64,000 nucleotides of DNA, taken from positions 47,207,314-47,271,313 of the forward strand of contig CM019217.1 in NCBI GenBank assembly GCA_009741485.1, in the 5' to 3' direction. The notes below the pieces were generated by a model. It did not search any database. It was not told where the DNA came from and saw only the letters and a program-made list of their open reading frames with translations. A program made the translations under genes and the position numbers. Source of the DNA: Malurus cyaneus samueli (taxonomy: Eukaryota; Chordata; Aves; Passeriformes; Maluridae). Positions 14,735 to 28,120 of this stretch are shown piece after piece (within the stretch, counting starts at the first letter, position 1; the number at the start of each line of letters is the position of its first letter).

Positions 14735-14800
14735 GCTTCGTCTGCGGCAGAGCTGTTAATAAACACGGCCAGAGCCGGCCGCGCTCGCACGCAGGGCTTG
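14735..14800. other. Small CpG-rich patch inside an ELOVL6 intron
   Basis: Within this otherwise CpG-poor intron, about 65 bases contain a cluster of CpG dinucleotides, including a GCCGGCCGCGC core near 14774-14786. It is far too small for a CpG island. It could be a regulatory element or an alternative start region, but the sequence alone does not show either. Confidence 0.35.
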
Positions 14801-17800
14801 GCTTCAGCAGAGTCACTGTTTGTCACAAGTTTAGATTCTTCTAAACAAATGTGTCCCCTCGTGCCTGTACCCTTCAGCATCGTCCGCCTGGGTTGCTGAA
14901 TAAAAAAAAAAATTAATTATTTGCCAGCTGTAGGCAAATCCCTGAGATGTGAATTTCTCTAGGTGCTTGCAGGAGTATTGAGTTATGTCCACTGAGGACA
15001 GAGTGAAAAAGAAGATCAGTGGCTCTTGGATACTGGATTTAAGGAGTATTAAATTTATGGATCTGAGCTGCTCATTACAGTTGTATTATAACTTTTAGCT
15101 TCTTTAAGCCTCCTTTATTCTGTCAAACGCCAGTGTTTCCCTCTAACTTAGATTTCTCTTACTTTGTTATCTGCCAGTTTTACAGCTCTACTGATGGCTG
15201 AATTCATTGGTTGGTTTGATTCTTTGCTCAATCTTTTACTTTATTACAGTTTGGCTTTTTTTGAATAGGATAGTTTCAAGCTTCTGAATACATACATTTC
15301 AGTGCTGTACATAGCAGTTACTCTGCCAACCTCATACGTTTGATCCTGTAAGCAACATTAATTTATCCTGCAGAACTAGATAATTCCACTTTTTTTGGAT
15401 TATCATGTAAATCACTGTAGTACTACACTTAATCTAAGATTGCCTTGAGATGGTGTTCGATACTGAGAATAATTTCAGAGGCAACTGCAAATGCCCCTGA
15501 CACACTCATTACAGATTGCCTAACAGGTACACTGTGCTTATGAATCCTCATGGGCTACTTTTGAAATCCTCACATGAATTGCTTCATTCCTATGAGATTT
15601 TGCACTAAACACAAAGCTTAAGTTGTAAATTGATTTTTTTTGTTGTTTTTTAGCCACAGTGCAAACTTGCTGAAATAAATAGCTAAGAACTAGGAAATGT
15701 TTCTTGAAATAAAAATATTTCATTGAATATGCAGGCTTCACAGGGTGCCAAGAAATTTCATACAGCAAAAGTCCAATTATTTTTTAGTGGTGGAAGAATG
15801 AGTTACTGCTTGAGAAGTAAAAGCTTTCATCAAGAGATATTGTTCCTGCAAGTTCCTACCTTCCATGCACCAGATTATAAGGAAGCAATGTCAGGTAGCA
15901 GCACATGGAAGCGAGTAAGATCAAATGATAGGTGATTATTATTGATTAGCTCGTAACTGACTCTTTGGAAGCCAGAGGAGATACAGAGATGCATGGGTAG
16001 AGCTGGAAAATTATTTTTCGTATGCTGTAAGAAAACAGCCACGTGTTTTTCAGCAGCCTGCGGTCACAAGGGTGTCCCTATAAGCAGCCTGTGCTGTTCT
16101 CTGGTGTTCCTGGGGTGATGATTGAGTGCAGCTGCCCTTCAGCCTGACCATTGCCCCCTGCATATCTCTGCCAACACCCAGTGGGCCTTGTGTAGCTGCT
16201 GAGTACTCTGGGTAAGGCTCTCCGTGCAAGTAAAACTCTTTCTTTTACCAATTATCTTCCCCTCTGTTGCACTGGTAGGCATCTAGACCCAGCTTTTTTT
16301 TTTTGCTACTATTCTCTGTAAGCAGTGCAAGTTCATCCACCAGGTCACAAAAACTTTTTTTTTTTTTTTTTGTACTCTGCTCCCAGGATTGTCTGAATGT
16401 AGGTGTTCCGAATCATAAGGAAGGCAGGTCTGGGGGATCAAATTGCCTTTCCTGGAGAGGTAATTCAGGCTCTGTGAGGAGAGACTGGAAGGCAGTAGCT
16501 ATGGTAGATTGATTTTTATCCACACATACAAATAAGCCTCATGAGTAGTAGTTGCAGCAATTGGCAGAATTGTTGAGTTTGCCACTTGAGCAAGGGAGAA
16601 TCAGATGGATTTTCCTCTGCTGTGCTGTTAATGTGATTAAAATCTCCAGATGACAGTGTCCATTGATCCGGAGCCCTGCAGAGATGTCACTGTTTGGGTA
16701 TTCTTAATGAGGTCCCTGGAGAGGGAAAGAAATAAGTTAGGTCTGGCTTTCCTTCCAGTTTTGTCAATAAAAAGGACAAAGAAATTATTTGGGGAGCCAG
16801 GTGAGTTATGACTAAGAAATCTGCCAACAAGAGGGAAGGGCTGAAGGGAGTGGCCCTACACTGAGGGATTTATTGCCAAGGAGGAAAAGAAAGGCTGATG
16901 CAAGAGGCACAGTATCTGCCCTCTCTTGGAAACCACAGAGTGAGCCATCGCTTTAATAGACCTCATTACCCTCCCCAAAATTTATCACATGGGATCCTAA
17001 CACCACCCAGGCATGTATGCATGTGCTTATGGGTCTGTAAGGCTGCACAAGTGATGTATTATTTCTTAGAGCCATGTAAAATATTTGCACAATTTCTAAA
17101 TAAGTCTGAGCTGGCCTTACTTCAGGTTTTGGTCCCAACTGAAATGATTTGCATTGAAAAACTTTCTGGAAAGACATCTGGGTCAGTACAATAGACAGGT
17201 CTGAAAAGCAAGGCTTCAGTTGTAGGGGTCTTGTTTGGAAATGGAAGGGGAATTGTCTCAGATTTGCTTTGGGATTTCGACAGGACTGAGCCCAAACTTT
17301 GAAGTATGCATGAATTCATGCAAAGAAAAGTCTTCTGCCAAAAAGAGTGATAATAACTGCAAAGATCAGCACAAGTTGTGCTTGCACACATGGTACCGAG
17401 AGCCAGAGAACCTCATTATAAAACTTCCAGTAATGCTAGCCAGCAGGCTTTAGGATAAGCGAGCACCATACTGAAAAAAAAAAAGTGTTTTTCCTCATCT
17501 CCCCTATTCCTACCTTTTTTTTTTAACATCACTGTGGCTTGGACTGCACCCTGAATGAGTCTCCTTCACCTTTAAGGAAGGTAAAGGAGGACTGTGTGCA
17601 TGAACTGCAAGATCCATTTGTTTTCCTTCCCAGTTAGGAAATGGTCAGGAGGAGAGGCTGAGGAGCAGCTGGCAGCAAAGCATCAGAAGGAAGGTTTTAC
17701 TGGTGGGGCTTGTTAAATTCTTGGTGTTCTCATGCTCTTGCATTTGTGTATGTTTTGGAGGGACACATTTTTGTTACTCAGAGCAGTGGATGATAGAGAT

Positions 17801-20311
17801 GGAATCTGTAATATACAGAATGGTACCACTGGTGCAGTTTCTGCTGCATTCTTGACTGTAGCCTGTGTATTTCCGAGATTTGAGTCAGATTTTCTGTCGC
17901 CCTGTGAAGGAGTTTATTTGAAACAAGGACCAGCAGAGATGCCAGCTGGTGTCTTAAATGCGTTTTCATTGGCTTCCTAGAGCAGAGTAGCTGCTCAGAG
18001 CACCGTGCCGCATTTTGAACTCCAATGCCAAGGCTGGAAAGGCTCTTGCCTTCCTTAGTCTTTGTTCTGCCCACTATGAATGAGAGCACTGAAATCACGT
18101 CATTAAAATGAAAGAGTGGAGGAGAGACTGTTTTAGCTGCATCATTCACCAGTGCAGGTAAATGGCATGGCCATGGAACCAGCCACACCAGCATATGGGG
18201 TGGGCAGCAGGGCACCGGGGGCAGCAGCCTGCTTGTGGGATGGGTGGTGGGGTGGGATAGCTCCAGCATGGGAGGGCCAGCAGCGCTCACTGTGGGATGG
18301 ATGCATGGATACAGGAGCTCAGAGCAGAGAAGTGCCACACAGAGTGCCCATTGCTCGTATTTCACATTCACCTCCCCAAAGAGGTGAACATTTTCAAGTA
18401 GTGCATTCCCTCTCCTCTCTCAGCTAGAGAGGTAAAATTGCAAGTGGGAACAAAGGGATTAGTCATTACAAGCTTTCAGGCAGTTTAGGAAGTTAAAGGC
18501 ATCTTCTAGTCTGAAACATTTGTGAAAATTGTGCTCTTAATTACAATGGTTTAGTCATTTTGTAGATACCTTGCAGCTTTTCAGACACATGGGCTGAAGA
18601 GGATGAGTTCTGTGTTCTTTTTGAAGAATGAGATTAACATAAGTGCTCTTAAATGACTGTTCTCTTAATTTTTGAAAAAGGGCTTTTAAAGATGTTCAGT
18701 TACCATAGGAAGAAAGTATATAATGGAAACAAGATGCTTTTTCTGTAATTTTTTCTTTCTTCTGCTATTGTAAGAGAAGAAATAATGGCCCCAAATAACT
18801 ATCTATAGGTTAGGCTTTGGAGGACACAGGCATGAGGGAGTTCCTGTGCTTTCAGTCATCTGCTAGCAGCTGAACTGTAGTAACTGAGCACATGGTTGTC
18901 TAAACACAGTTAACAAGGGGTAAAATATGGTGGCAAAAACCTCCTTCTTTGCTTTTACAGTTTTGCACTAAAATTGCTAAATATAGAATGAGCATGTTAA
19001 TAGTTACTATAATTCATCAGCACCAGAGGGAACTTGGTAACATTTTTTCACATCTGTGCCCAAAATTCTGTTTCTTAAAGGAAAATGTGAGAAAATTATA
19101 GCCTGTGTGATTTTTTTTCCCCAGTGAAATGCAAACAGTATAGAGCAGAAGGAAGTTCAGCTTATGTGCTCAGTAATGTTATGATAGTCCTACTATATCC
19201 CGAACATACAAAAAGAAACATTGCAGTTCTCTGAAAGAATGACTTTGAAATAATCAGACTTTTTCATTTTACAGTGAGAGTTTAGGGTTCTGGTTTTGTC
19301 CATGGTTGACTCACTGGTTATGTCTTCAGGCTTTTCCTTCATAGACTTTGCTGCATAGAAGCCTTTTAAAATAGATTTTCCACAGAATCTGTAGCTGCTG
19401 AATAGGATTACAACTGCATTTTTGTAGTTTTGTCAATTGAAGGCATACATAAACGAGAATAGGAGCTTTTAAGCATATTGGCATTGAATTTTCCACCTCA
19501 CTTTTGTATCTGCTCATGGCACAAGGCATTAGGCGCTCCATCATGGATTCCGATCTCTACCTGATTTTATTCTGGAGTTGACTGGTGCAAAACAACGACA
19601 ATAGTTAGAACAACTGCAAAGCTTCCATGAGGTTGAAAATGCAAGTATTTTCTCTTATGGTTAGGGTAAGTTGCTGCAGTCTGGTCCTGTGCAAAGTCAG
19701 GAGGGGTGACAGTGGGGAGGAGGTAGAAGCACGGATGCTCTGTCGGTTCACATTCTCTGTCACTTCCGTCCAACTGTTTTGGGCCAAATCCACACTGGTG
19801 TTTGCCTGACATATCCAGGGGAAACAGAAGGAAAGCAAGGGTCTGACTGCATCTGTGGCAGGCACATCTGGTGTTCTGGCTAGGTGAGAAAGTTTTCAGC
19901 TGGTGGAGTTTCTAGTACAGCACAGCTTTGTAAACTTGAACTGTACGTCTCTGCAAATCACTCTGTATTTTTAGATCTTGGAAGTGTGCTGCTAAAATAT
20001 CAAATGTAAGGGCAATGAAGTGTTGTTAAGAGGTGTGCTAATAGCTTTTGTGTCTATGAACTATTTGTCTTGGAGTATATAGGTGTGCCTTAGGTAATTA
20101 AGATGAAGGACTTGGGACTTGAAGGTTTAGAGAGCAACTTTGAAAAATGGCATGAAAATCTGTAGTAGGTCAAAGGACTCTGAAGAAAATTCCTCCTACT
20201 GGAGTGTGTTTACTGTTACTTCAACCATACTGTTTTCATTGCTACAGAGCGAGGTCAGACCTCTTTCTGCTTACATTAAACAGACCTCATGGGTAGGGCA
20301 CTGAACCAGAG

Positions 20312-20455
20312 CTCACAGATTCACAGAATATTCTGAGTTGGAAGGGACCCACAAAGATCATCGAGTCAAACTCTTAAGTAAATGGCCCATAGAGGGATTG
20401 AACCCACTGCCTTGGACTCATGAAGTTGCACATGATTTCTTATTCCAACCGGGAC
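20312..20455 (-). mobile_element. tRNA-Ile-like / CR1-tailed SINE fragment
   Basis: Read on the - strand, this is a chimeric short retroposon. Its 3' end (plus-strand 20312-20375) matches the avian CR1 tail: TGACTCGATGATC, then GGGTCCCTTCCAACTC, ending in the ATTCTGTGA-type octamer repeat. Next to it (plus-strand 20383-20410) is the 3' half of a tRNA: an internal promoter B box GGTTCAATCC (revcomp of 20395-20404) inside a T-arm that resembles tRNA-Ile. A decayed anticodon/A-box side extends to about 20455. Such tRNA-Ile heads fused to CR1 tails are known from passerine birds (the TguSINE1 type). That is family knowledge; the exact subfamily name is my inference. The copy is diverged and non-coding. 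Confidence 0.7.
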
Positions 20456-23400
20456 ACAGACTTTTGACGGGGCAATTAAATTTCAGTTTGCTCCACCTCG
20501 CTGTCTTCGAAATGGGTCTTATGCTTAACCACTTTAGAAGTCTGTCACATGAGTAAAGGCCATAAAGTTCTGTGAAGTATTCACAAATACTGTGTTAAGG
20601 GCCTTGGAGATGCCAACAAAGACAGAAGTCTGAAGGAAGTTACCTGAACAGACCCCCAACTTATAAACAGCTTTGTAGTTAGCAGTGCTTCACACAGGAT
20701 TGTCTGATTTAAAGCAGTTGCTGGCCTGAATATTATTGAGGTGTTGGTAACTCGGGGACAGCCCAAGCTGGACATGGTAGGTCTTGGCTGTTGGAAAGCA
20801 GAGAGGACCCAGATTTGGGTATGGCAGAGGAAAGTCTGCTCTGTGGAGAGAATGGTTATGTCCTTTTCATCTAAAGTGGATTCAGTGATGAGACAGAGCC
20901 TTCTGGGGAGGTACCTGGATCGGTTCTTGGTGGTAAAAAAGAGAAGTGATTTACAAGACTCTTAAAACAACACTCTTTCTGCAGGAACAGGTCTCCGTCT
21001 CAGTCACTAACTTTGGCATTGTTTGAAAGCACTTTGGAAATGTTGAAAGATGATGAAGCAATAGCCTAATTACACTAATTTTCTTTACTATTTCTTATAA
21101 AAATAACAGTTGGGCTGAGTTCATCAGCTGTAATTTGAACAAGTGTCTCTCTAGGATATCAAAGTAACTCACTGTTAAGAAGTCTTGTCTTTTAAATGCT
21201 TATAAATCACCTGAAAAATACTACATTTAGAGTTAGGAGTGACCAAATCCATAGTCAGTGCTATTATTCTTCAAAGTTTTTTTATCATTTTTTTATCATA
21301 CACAGCCATATCGCTGTGTATCTTTCACTGGCCAAGAGACTGATTAATTTAATTTGGAAAGTTAAACCCTCTTCTACAAATCTAGCAAAATATTTTTAAT
21401 AACTAGGTGCAGACTTACAAAGCAGGTTCTTCTAGTCAGATACTAACACAAATTAATATTTCATAGAGGTTCCCCTTGTGTCACATTGACCATTTAGGAT
21501 GTTGGGTGCCAGATCCTTTTCCAGGCTGCTTTTTTGTGAGTTTAGAGGACTTGTACTGCAATGACTTAACCACAGATCTCATCAACTCCGTGAAATGAAA
21601 ATAAGAGCCTTTAATTCCAGTGTAGGTCACTGAATAGCAGCTGAATGACAGCTTTTAGTCATTGGTCACATTTCATTTGTACTTAATGATCAGCTTCTCA
21701 CCGTACAGTGCAAATACCATGATTTTGCAATCAAAGACAAATTCTAAAGAAACGAAATAGTTTCTACACCTGTTTAAATGCAAGAACATCCAGGATTATT
21801 TTCATAGGCATAATTGGTTCTACCTCTCTTTTGGAAGATTTGTTCCATCTGGAATATCCAACTTTTTTTTTTTTTTTTTAATACTGTACCATCCCATATT
21901 GCATACTGCACAGTGAAGTTGGTGCTGCTCCTCCCTTCCCCCTGCAGAGCTGGCCAGATACATCCATCGGTGGAAAAAAAATCACAAGAAGACTTAAGAG
22001 GTGATGCATTTTAAAAAGAAGTTGAGGAACAGCTGCAATGAAATCTAACCAACCCACAAACACCCAAGTGCAGCTTGGGTATCAGAAAGCAGATCAAAAC
22101 AATTGCAATTTCTGGTGGGTTCTGCTGCTCCTTTGATATCCTGTAAACGTGTGCCCATGGATGCAAAAGTTTAAGGAAACCTAATTAGCCAGGAAACGTA
22201 TTTCTCACTTGCCTTTTGCTTCAGTGCACTGGAAGGTTGATTCAGTGCACTGAAGGTTTTTCACCAGTTCTGTTCTGGTGGAGAAAGGAATGCTGCCTCT
22301 ATCAGACAGGCTCTTAAGGAGGCTGCTCTCATGGTCTCAATTCATTTCCCAGCCTCAAAACAGTCAGCAAGTCTGCCCACAAAAAGGTTTTAGAGCAGCA
22401 GGCTTTGAATAAGCACCCAGGCACCAGTAAAAGTCAGGAGGCTGTTGTGTTTTGCATGTGTTCTGTTGCTGGGCCAAGCACAGAAATGCTCTGCTGCCCC
22501 TTTTGGCAGTAACTGCTGTCTCCAGGTGTGCTCTCGGGGCTGCCCTGCTGCTCAGACCTGACAGACTGAGAGTTTGCTGTACATCCCACTCTCCTGGGAA
22601 TTGGCAGCACAACTTTCCTCTTTCCTGAGGATGCTGGGATTTAAATCAGAAGGGCACAGAAAGGCCATTTTATTATGTTAAGAGATAACTCTTCAGCGGC
22701 AGAAGGGAAACTTGGAATGATGGCCAAGTCTGATGACTGCTGCTGAACAGAACAGGAAGGTTAACATCATTTGATTTGTTGTGAAGGAAGGTGTAGGAAG
22801 CTCCACATTCTTCACCTGCTGCCCGTGAAACATTTCGTTTGAATTCAGAGTGCTCTCTCTGTAAATATTTCGCATGATAAAATGAAAAAAAAAAAGAACG
22901 TCAACAAACAGCTAAAGAACCTGCTTCCCCTTTTTTCTTGCTGCTATGGTAGAAGCATGCTGCAGTCAGTTTGGTCACCTCAGCTGCTTTCCCAGGACCA
23001 CTGTCTGCTCAATGTGGCTTTCACAGAGGAGGATGTTGTGCTTTTTGCCACAGCCTTGTGCTCCCAGGGCACAGACTCACCTGCCAGGACTCCTGTGAGT
23101 CACGATGTAATAAGGTTGGGGCAGAATTAATATTTCTTCTCTTTTCCATCTGGGCCCCAGGCTGGGAGCAGGAGCTGGAGCTGGACCCGTGGGAGCTGTG
23201 TCTGGGTGGCCAGCTGGCTCGCTGCTGGACTAGCCCAGCACACCTTCAGGACAGCGTAGTCCAACAGCTCAGAGCCTGGTTGAACCAGCTGAGTGCCAGT
23301 GGTTTGAGCTGTTGAACAGCCTGTGAGGCTGGGAAAGGAGGGTTCTGCTTGAAGTCCCAACAGCCCTTAATTTAGTCAGCATGGCTGGGTCTTGTCTGTG

Positions 23401-25898
23401 GGCTCCCTGCTGCTCTCTGCTGGTGCTGGGCACGGAGGATGGCATGCTCTTGAAAAGACTCCACTACCCATCTCCAGCTCGTAGATAACATACTTTTCAT
23501 TCATCCATAGCCATCGTCAAGACTTCTATCCCCTACAATGCCATCTTTATTTAGTTCTTCATATGCAGATTGCATGGTTTCTTTGGTTACGTTTTTTTTA
23601 AGATGGAAACCAGAGCAGAGACTTTGTGCTCTGTGATTATCCCTTAGGATATGTTGATGTATTCTGTGCTGAACTTTTAAATCTGTTTTTATTTGGAAGT
23701 CACATTCCCTGTTCTGCAGTGTTCATCCTGGACTGGGATGTCTAGAGGTGTCAGGAGCCAAGTGCAGGGATGGGTCTACGTAGAAAGCAGCCCCAGCAAA
23801 AATGGGCAAAAAAATGGTCAGTGACCTCTGCTGTGAGGAGGAGCTGAGCCTGCTGCAATGCCAGCTGGGGTTGGACTGAAGGCTTAAGGTACCTGCTGCT
23901 CACTAGGGCTTTTGGGAAACCAGTACTTCACTCCCTCCTGGCAAATAGGATGGAGACAGCGAAAACTGGCAATGGGCTTGGGACATTAAAGCCTGCATTG
24001 TCTTCCCACCAGCCAGCTCTCCAGCCCTCAGTTTCCCTCTTCCTTAATTCTATACCTAACCCATGCATGGGATGTGTTTTGAGGCCCTCTGAGTATTGAA
24101 TTTCTGTGGCCAGATTTTGGTGGCAGGAGGACCACTGGGGAAGAGGAGGTAGAGAATTCAGGATAAAGGGAAGCCCAGGAAGAAGGGAAGATGGGGCGGT
24201 GTTTTTAATATTTAGCTTTTGTTTCTCATCACTCTACCCTAATTTGATTTGTAATAAAGCCATTTCCCCAAGTTGACTCTGTTTTGCCCATGGTGGTAAC
24301 AGGTGAGTGATCTCTCTGTGCCTCTGTTCCAACCCAGGAGCCTTCTGACATATTTTCTCCCTCCTGTTCAGTTGTGGAGGGGGCTGATAGAGCAGCTTTC
24401 CTGGATACCTGGTGTGCAGCCAGGGTCAGCCCACTAACCCATTTGAAAACAAATTTGAGAGGGAAAGATATTTGTATTTTACTCATGGATGTATTGTGAT
24501 CATACTACGGACCAGTAAAATATCAATTGGGCATTTGTTAACCTACCAGAGAGGTCACTGCCTGAAGGGAGGAGAATGTAGGACATTTTGAGCCTGAATA
24601 GATGAGAAAGCTGCATTAGATAGTGCAGTTTGTTTCTGATCAGTCTCTCGAGTTGGAAAAGACTGTAATTGTACAGTAATTCACTGCTACCTTATTTCTG
24701 AAATCCCTGCAGATGATTCCCACCAGACAGACTGCTTTGGTAAGCAGTTCATTTCAATATCTCACAAAAGCTACAGCAGAGAGCAGGGCGAGGACAGAAT
24801 GAAGCAGAAGTGATTTACTGACTAAGCAGTGTCATCACTCTGCTGCACATCATGTCTTTGCAAGACAGAAATCTGTTGGTTGATTTTACCTTACAGAACA
24901 AACAAGATTAAGTGGCAGAGGCACAAAGAGCAGTCCTAGCTCCCTGGCTCCAAGACATGTTTGCAGTCATGCATTAGATCCCTCTGAGTCTCGGGTGGCG
25001 TGTACTTGTTGGCAGGGTGGTGTTTTGGCGTGCAGCACCTCTCCTAAGCAGCTACCTGCTCATGGTGCCTGTTTGGGTAATTGAATCAGTTCCTTCCAGC
25101 TTGCTGTCCTTCTTATTCATAAAGCCTTCCATCGTGAATTACATGAAAGCGTAACTTGGTTTCTGCTGATAAAAAATACAGATCAGTCTGACTCACAGCA
25201 TGCAGAGCTGGAACTGGAGTCAATTCTAGAGTCATGGAACTAGAGGAAACCACCATCCTGTGGAATTGTAGAAAAGTATGTGAGTGTGAATCAGTGTGTG
25301 TGTGCACTCCAAGGACAGCTCTGCAGTAGCTGCAAAGCAGAAAGACAGGAAGAGTTACATGAATATAATGTCAGAGACTGCAGAGGGACACTGTAATCCC
25401 CACCAGGCACAGACTCTTTGGCTCTGTTATCAGTCTAGATTAGATCCCTGGGTGTCCGTACTCAATCACAATTAGATCATTGTTTGCCTGTTGCTCCAAC
25501 AAGTGTTCTTCTCATTTGTGTTTGTGTTCATGGCACGAAATTCTCTTTGGTTTAAAAACTTTAGTAACAAATAATTTTTTTCAAAAAGGAATACAGCTTC
25601 TTTATAGGGAAAGGCATATTTCTTCCAGCTATTTGATTTCATAATTTAAAGTTTCCTTCCTCCCCCCCAACTTCAATGTCAGCACGGAGATACTTGCTAA
25701 TGGGAGAACCAGTGTATCATTAGGTATTCTGCCTGATCCTCCTCCACCCAGTTTTGCAACCACCCAAACCATAGGAGCAGGCAGCAGCATGCCCTGGCTA
25801 GCCTGAGGAGTTCACTGCCTCAGGAAGTGATCAGATCACATCTCTGTCAGGATCTCCTGTCTTCTTGGGAATGAGAAATGCAGCTCATGAGAAAAGGA

Positions 25899-25918
25899 NN
25901 NNNNNNNNNNNNNNNNNN
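25899..25918. other. Assembly gap (20 N)
   Basis: There are twenty consecutive N bases inside the large ELOVL6 intron. The real length of missing sequence may differ from 20. No exon boundary is affected. Confidence 1.
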
Positions 25919-27968
25919 AACACCAAAGAGAAGACACAGAATGAGTTGCACTTCATTTCAAAACTCCTCCTGCAGGTTTTGGCTCTCTCTGCTAAGTTAA
26001 AATGACCGATGCCTGAAAGATGTGAGAGAAGTGTGCTGAGAGAGCATTTCTGGGTGGAAACAGCCCTTCATGCGGAGGATGCACTATGGGCTGCGTGGAT
26101 GCTGAGAGCCCTGCACTGTCTCCTCTGCATGCAGGGGTAGATGAACGGGAGAGACTGCAGTGGCTCTTGCCTGAGCCTGGGAATGTGTGCCTTGCTTTGG
26201 GCAATGCTGATGGAAACACAGCCTCAGCTGAACTTCTCCAGCACCCCTGTACCACAGCAGGGTGTCACCTGCACATGGCACAACAGGCCTCATCTGTCAC
26301 TAGAGCCCATGAGCAAATACCACTGTGCAAATAGCAGATTATAATAGTAGCTTTGTAAGTGCACACAGTTGTCTGAATTTTGTGATGGCGCAGTGAAACC
26401 TCTGGCATCAAAGGGTGGTGGTGCAGAAGCCAGGATGCAGCACTTCTCCATGGGCATGACCTGACTGTAGAGCTCCTCTGTGATGCCACTGACAGCCCGA
26501 AGAGCAGCAGGCACTGTGGCACTCCACTTGGCTGCAGATGCCGTGCAGTGGACAGGGGAGAGCCAGCTGCAGATTTGACTGGGTGTGTCAATGCTGCAGA
26601 TCTGGAAATCTGAGTACTCCATGCAAATGATATGTAAGTTAGGCCAGCAGTTGGTATGGCTTACTAAAATCATCTAGTCTGAACAAGTGCCATCAAACCT
26701 GCCACAGAAGTCAGCTTTTGGGGCTGCCTTGATGATTTTGAAGCATATTTTTTAAAGAATATGGTCTTCACAAGACAAGTAGCACAGAATCTATAACTTC
26801 AGAGGAACTGTGCCTTCTTTCACACACTTTGCAGAAGTGGTAGCTTGCATTACCCATGTGTTTATACATCAGTTTTAGGTGGCTTGTTTTGCCTGCTGCC
26901 ATGTAATTGTCATGAAAGGCAACAAGGCAGAGTGGGAGCCAGGGTAGGTCAAGGTCACAAAGAAGTTGGAGGGGAAATAAGATGGAGCTGGGTAGAGGGA
27001 TGAGGACGTATAATACAGGCATAAAGTAGGATATATTCAACACCAAAATAGGTTGCATCTGTCTTTGCTCCTGTTTTTTTGAAAGCTACTTCCTTAACCC
27101 AGTGTTCATCACAGCTTATGAAGGGCCACCAAGCTACAGTGCTAGACAATGGGCAGGCATGTTCTTGCCATAAAACAGTGAGGCATTTCCTTCTGCAGAG
27201 CTCCTTGCTGGTGAGACAAAAGCCTTTGTTCCTTACATGAGCTGGATGTCAACCTATCCCATCTATTAATAAGATAATTAATAGTTAATTAATACTGTTA
27301 CAAATCTCTTGATGTTTCTCATTTACAGAACACTGTTACCATGCATCTCATTTTGATTTTGAATCTGCTGTTCACAGTTTGATTTAAGTACCTGTTTCCT
27401 CTGTTAGCAATGACCTGTTATGGGATGAAGTCAAGCATGTACACTAAAACACCGGCTCTGACTGGAGATTCCTCATCAAAATCCATGTGCCCTGCCTGGG
27501 TTTATCTGTGCTCAGAGCTCCGTGGATGTAACAAATACAGGGAGAGATGAGAGCAAACTGAGGAAACCAGAAGAGGGATTTGTTCCTGATTTTGTTGATG
27601 ATACAGTATTTTATCACCTCATTTCTTGTAGTTTCCCAGCCATCAGCATCAAAACTCAGCATGTTGTTTTGAGCTGAAACAGATATTTTCCTGCTCCTGA
27701 AAATTGAAGCATCATTACTGTAGTAATGAGATAAAAAACACTGATGTTGCTACTCCAGACATTCACCAGGGGATGTGGCTGCAGCCCAGTTTACAAGTCT
27801 GAGCTCAGAGTAACTTCCTAGAAGTCAGCAGAGCTTCTCCAGCTTTTAAGCTGTCTCAAACTTAGTATTTCCACACAGTTATCATCTTTTCCTTATAATG
27901 ATTTGAAGTGATGGCGTGTAGATTTCAAATGTGCACTGACCTTGCTTAATTTTCTTTTTGTTTTAAAG

Positions 27969-28120
27969 TATATTCGGTGCTGTTCGAACTGGTGCTTATA
28001 TGCTGTACATTTTGATGACCAAAGGCCTGAAACAGTCAGTGTGTGACCAGAGTTTTTACATTGGACCTGTCAGCAAATTCTGGGCATATGCATTTGTGCT
28101 AAGCAAAGCACCCGAACTAG
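27969..28120 (+). CDS. ELOVL6: ELOVL6 coding exon (residues 74-125)
   Basis: This 152-nt exon begins with T, completing a split Ser codon, then ATA TTC GGT. It ends with G, the first base of a split Gly codon. It encodes 50 full residues including [14 protein letters not shown] and [20 protein letters not shown]. This is the luminal/cytosolic loop region ahead of the catalytic His box, and the Lys-Phe-Trp and Pro-Glu-Leu elements are typical of ELO family members. The acceptor is TTTTGTTTTAAAG and the donor is CTAG|GTGAGT, both strong. The joined product with the neighbouring exons keeps the family reading frame without gaps. Confidence 0.97.

Larger units (their letters stand above)
8388..27968 (+). 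other. ELOVL6: ELOVL6 intron, 19.6 kb
   Basis: This intron runs from donor GTAGGC at 8388 to the acceptor TTTTAAAG at 27961-27968. It holds a tRNA/CR1 SINE fragment (about 20312-20455), a 20-base N gap (25899-25918), a few homopolymer T runs (for example near 16355-16371 and 21865-21880) and a small CpG-rich patch near 14735-14800. The longest open frame is on the - strand (17778-18371). It lacks recognisable domains and splice context, so I treat it as chance. I see no nested gene. Confidence 0.9.

Noticed and set aside
17778..18371. 197-codon open frame on the - strand
   Set aside because: It lies inside the ELOVL6 intron, has no recognisable domain, low-complexity Pro/His/Leu stretches, and no splice or transcript context. 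Likely chance.
26290..26673. 127-codon - strand open frame near the N gap
   Set aside because: Intronic, no domain, and overlapped by equally long frames on both strands.
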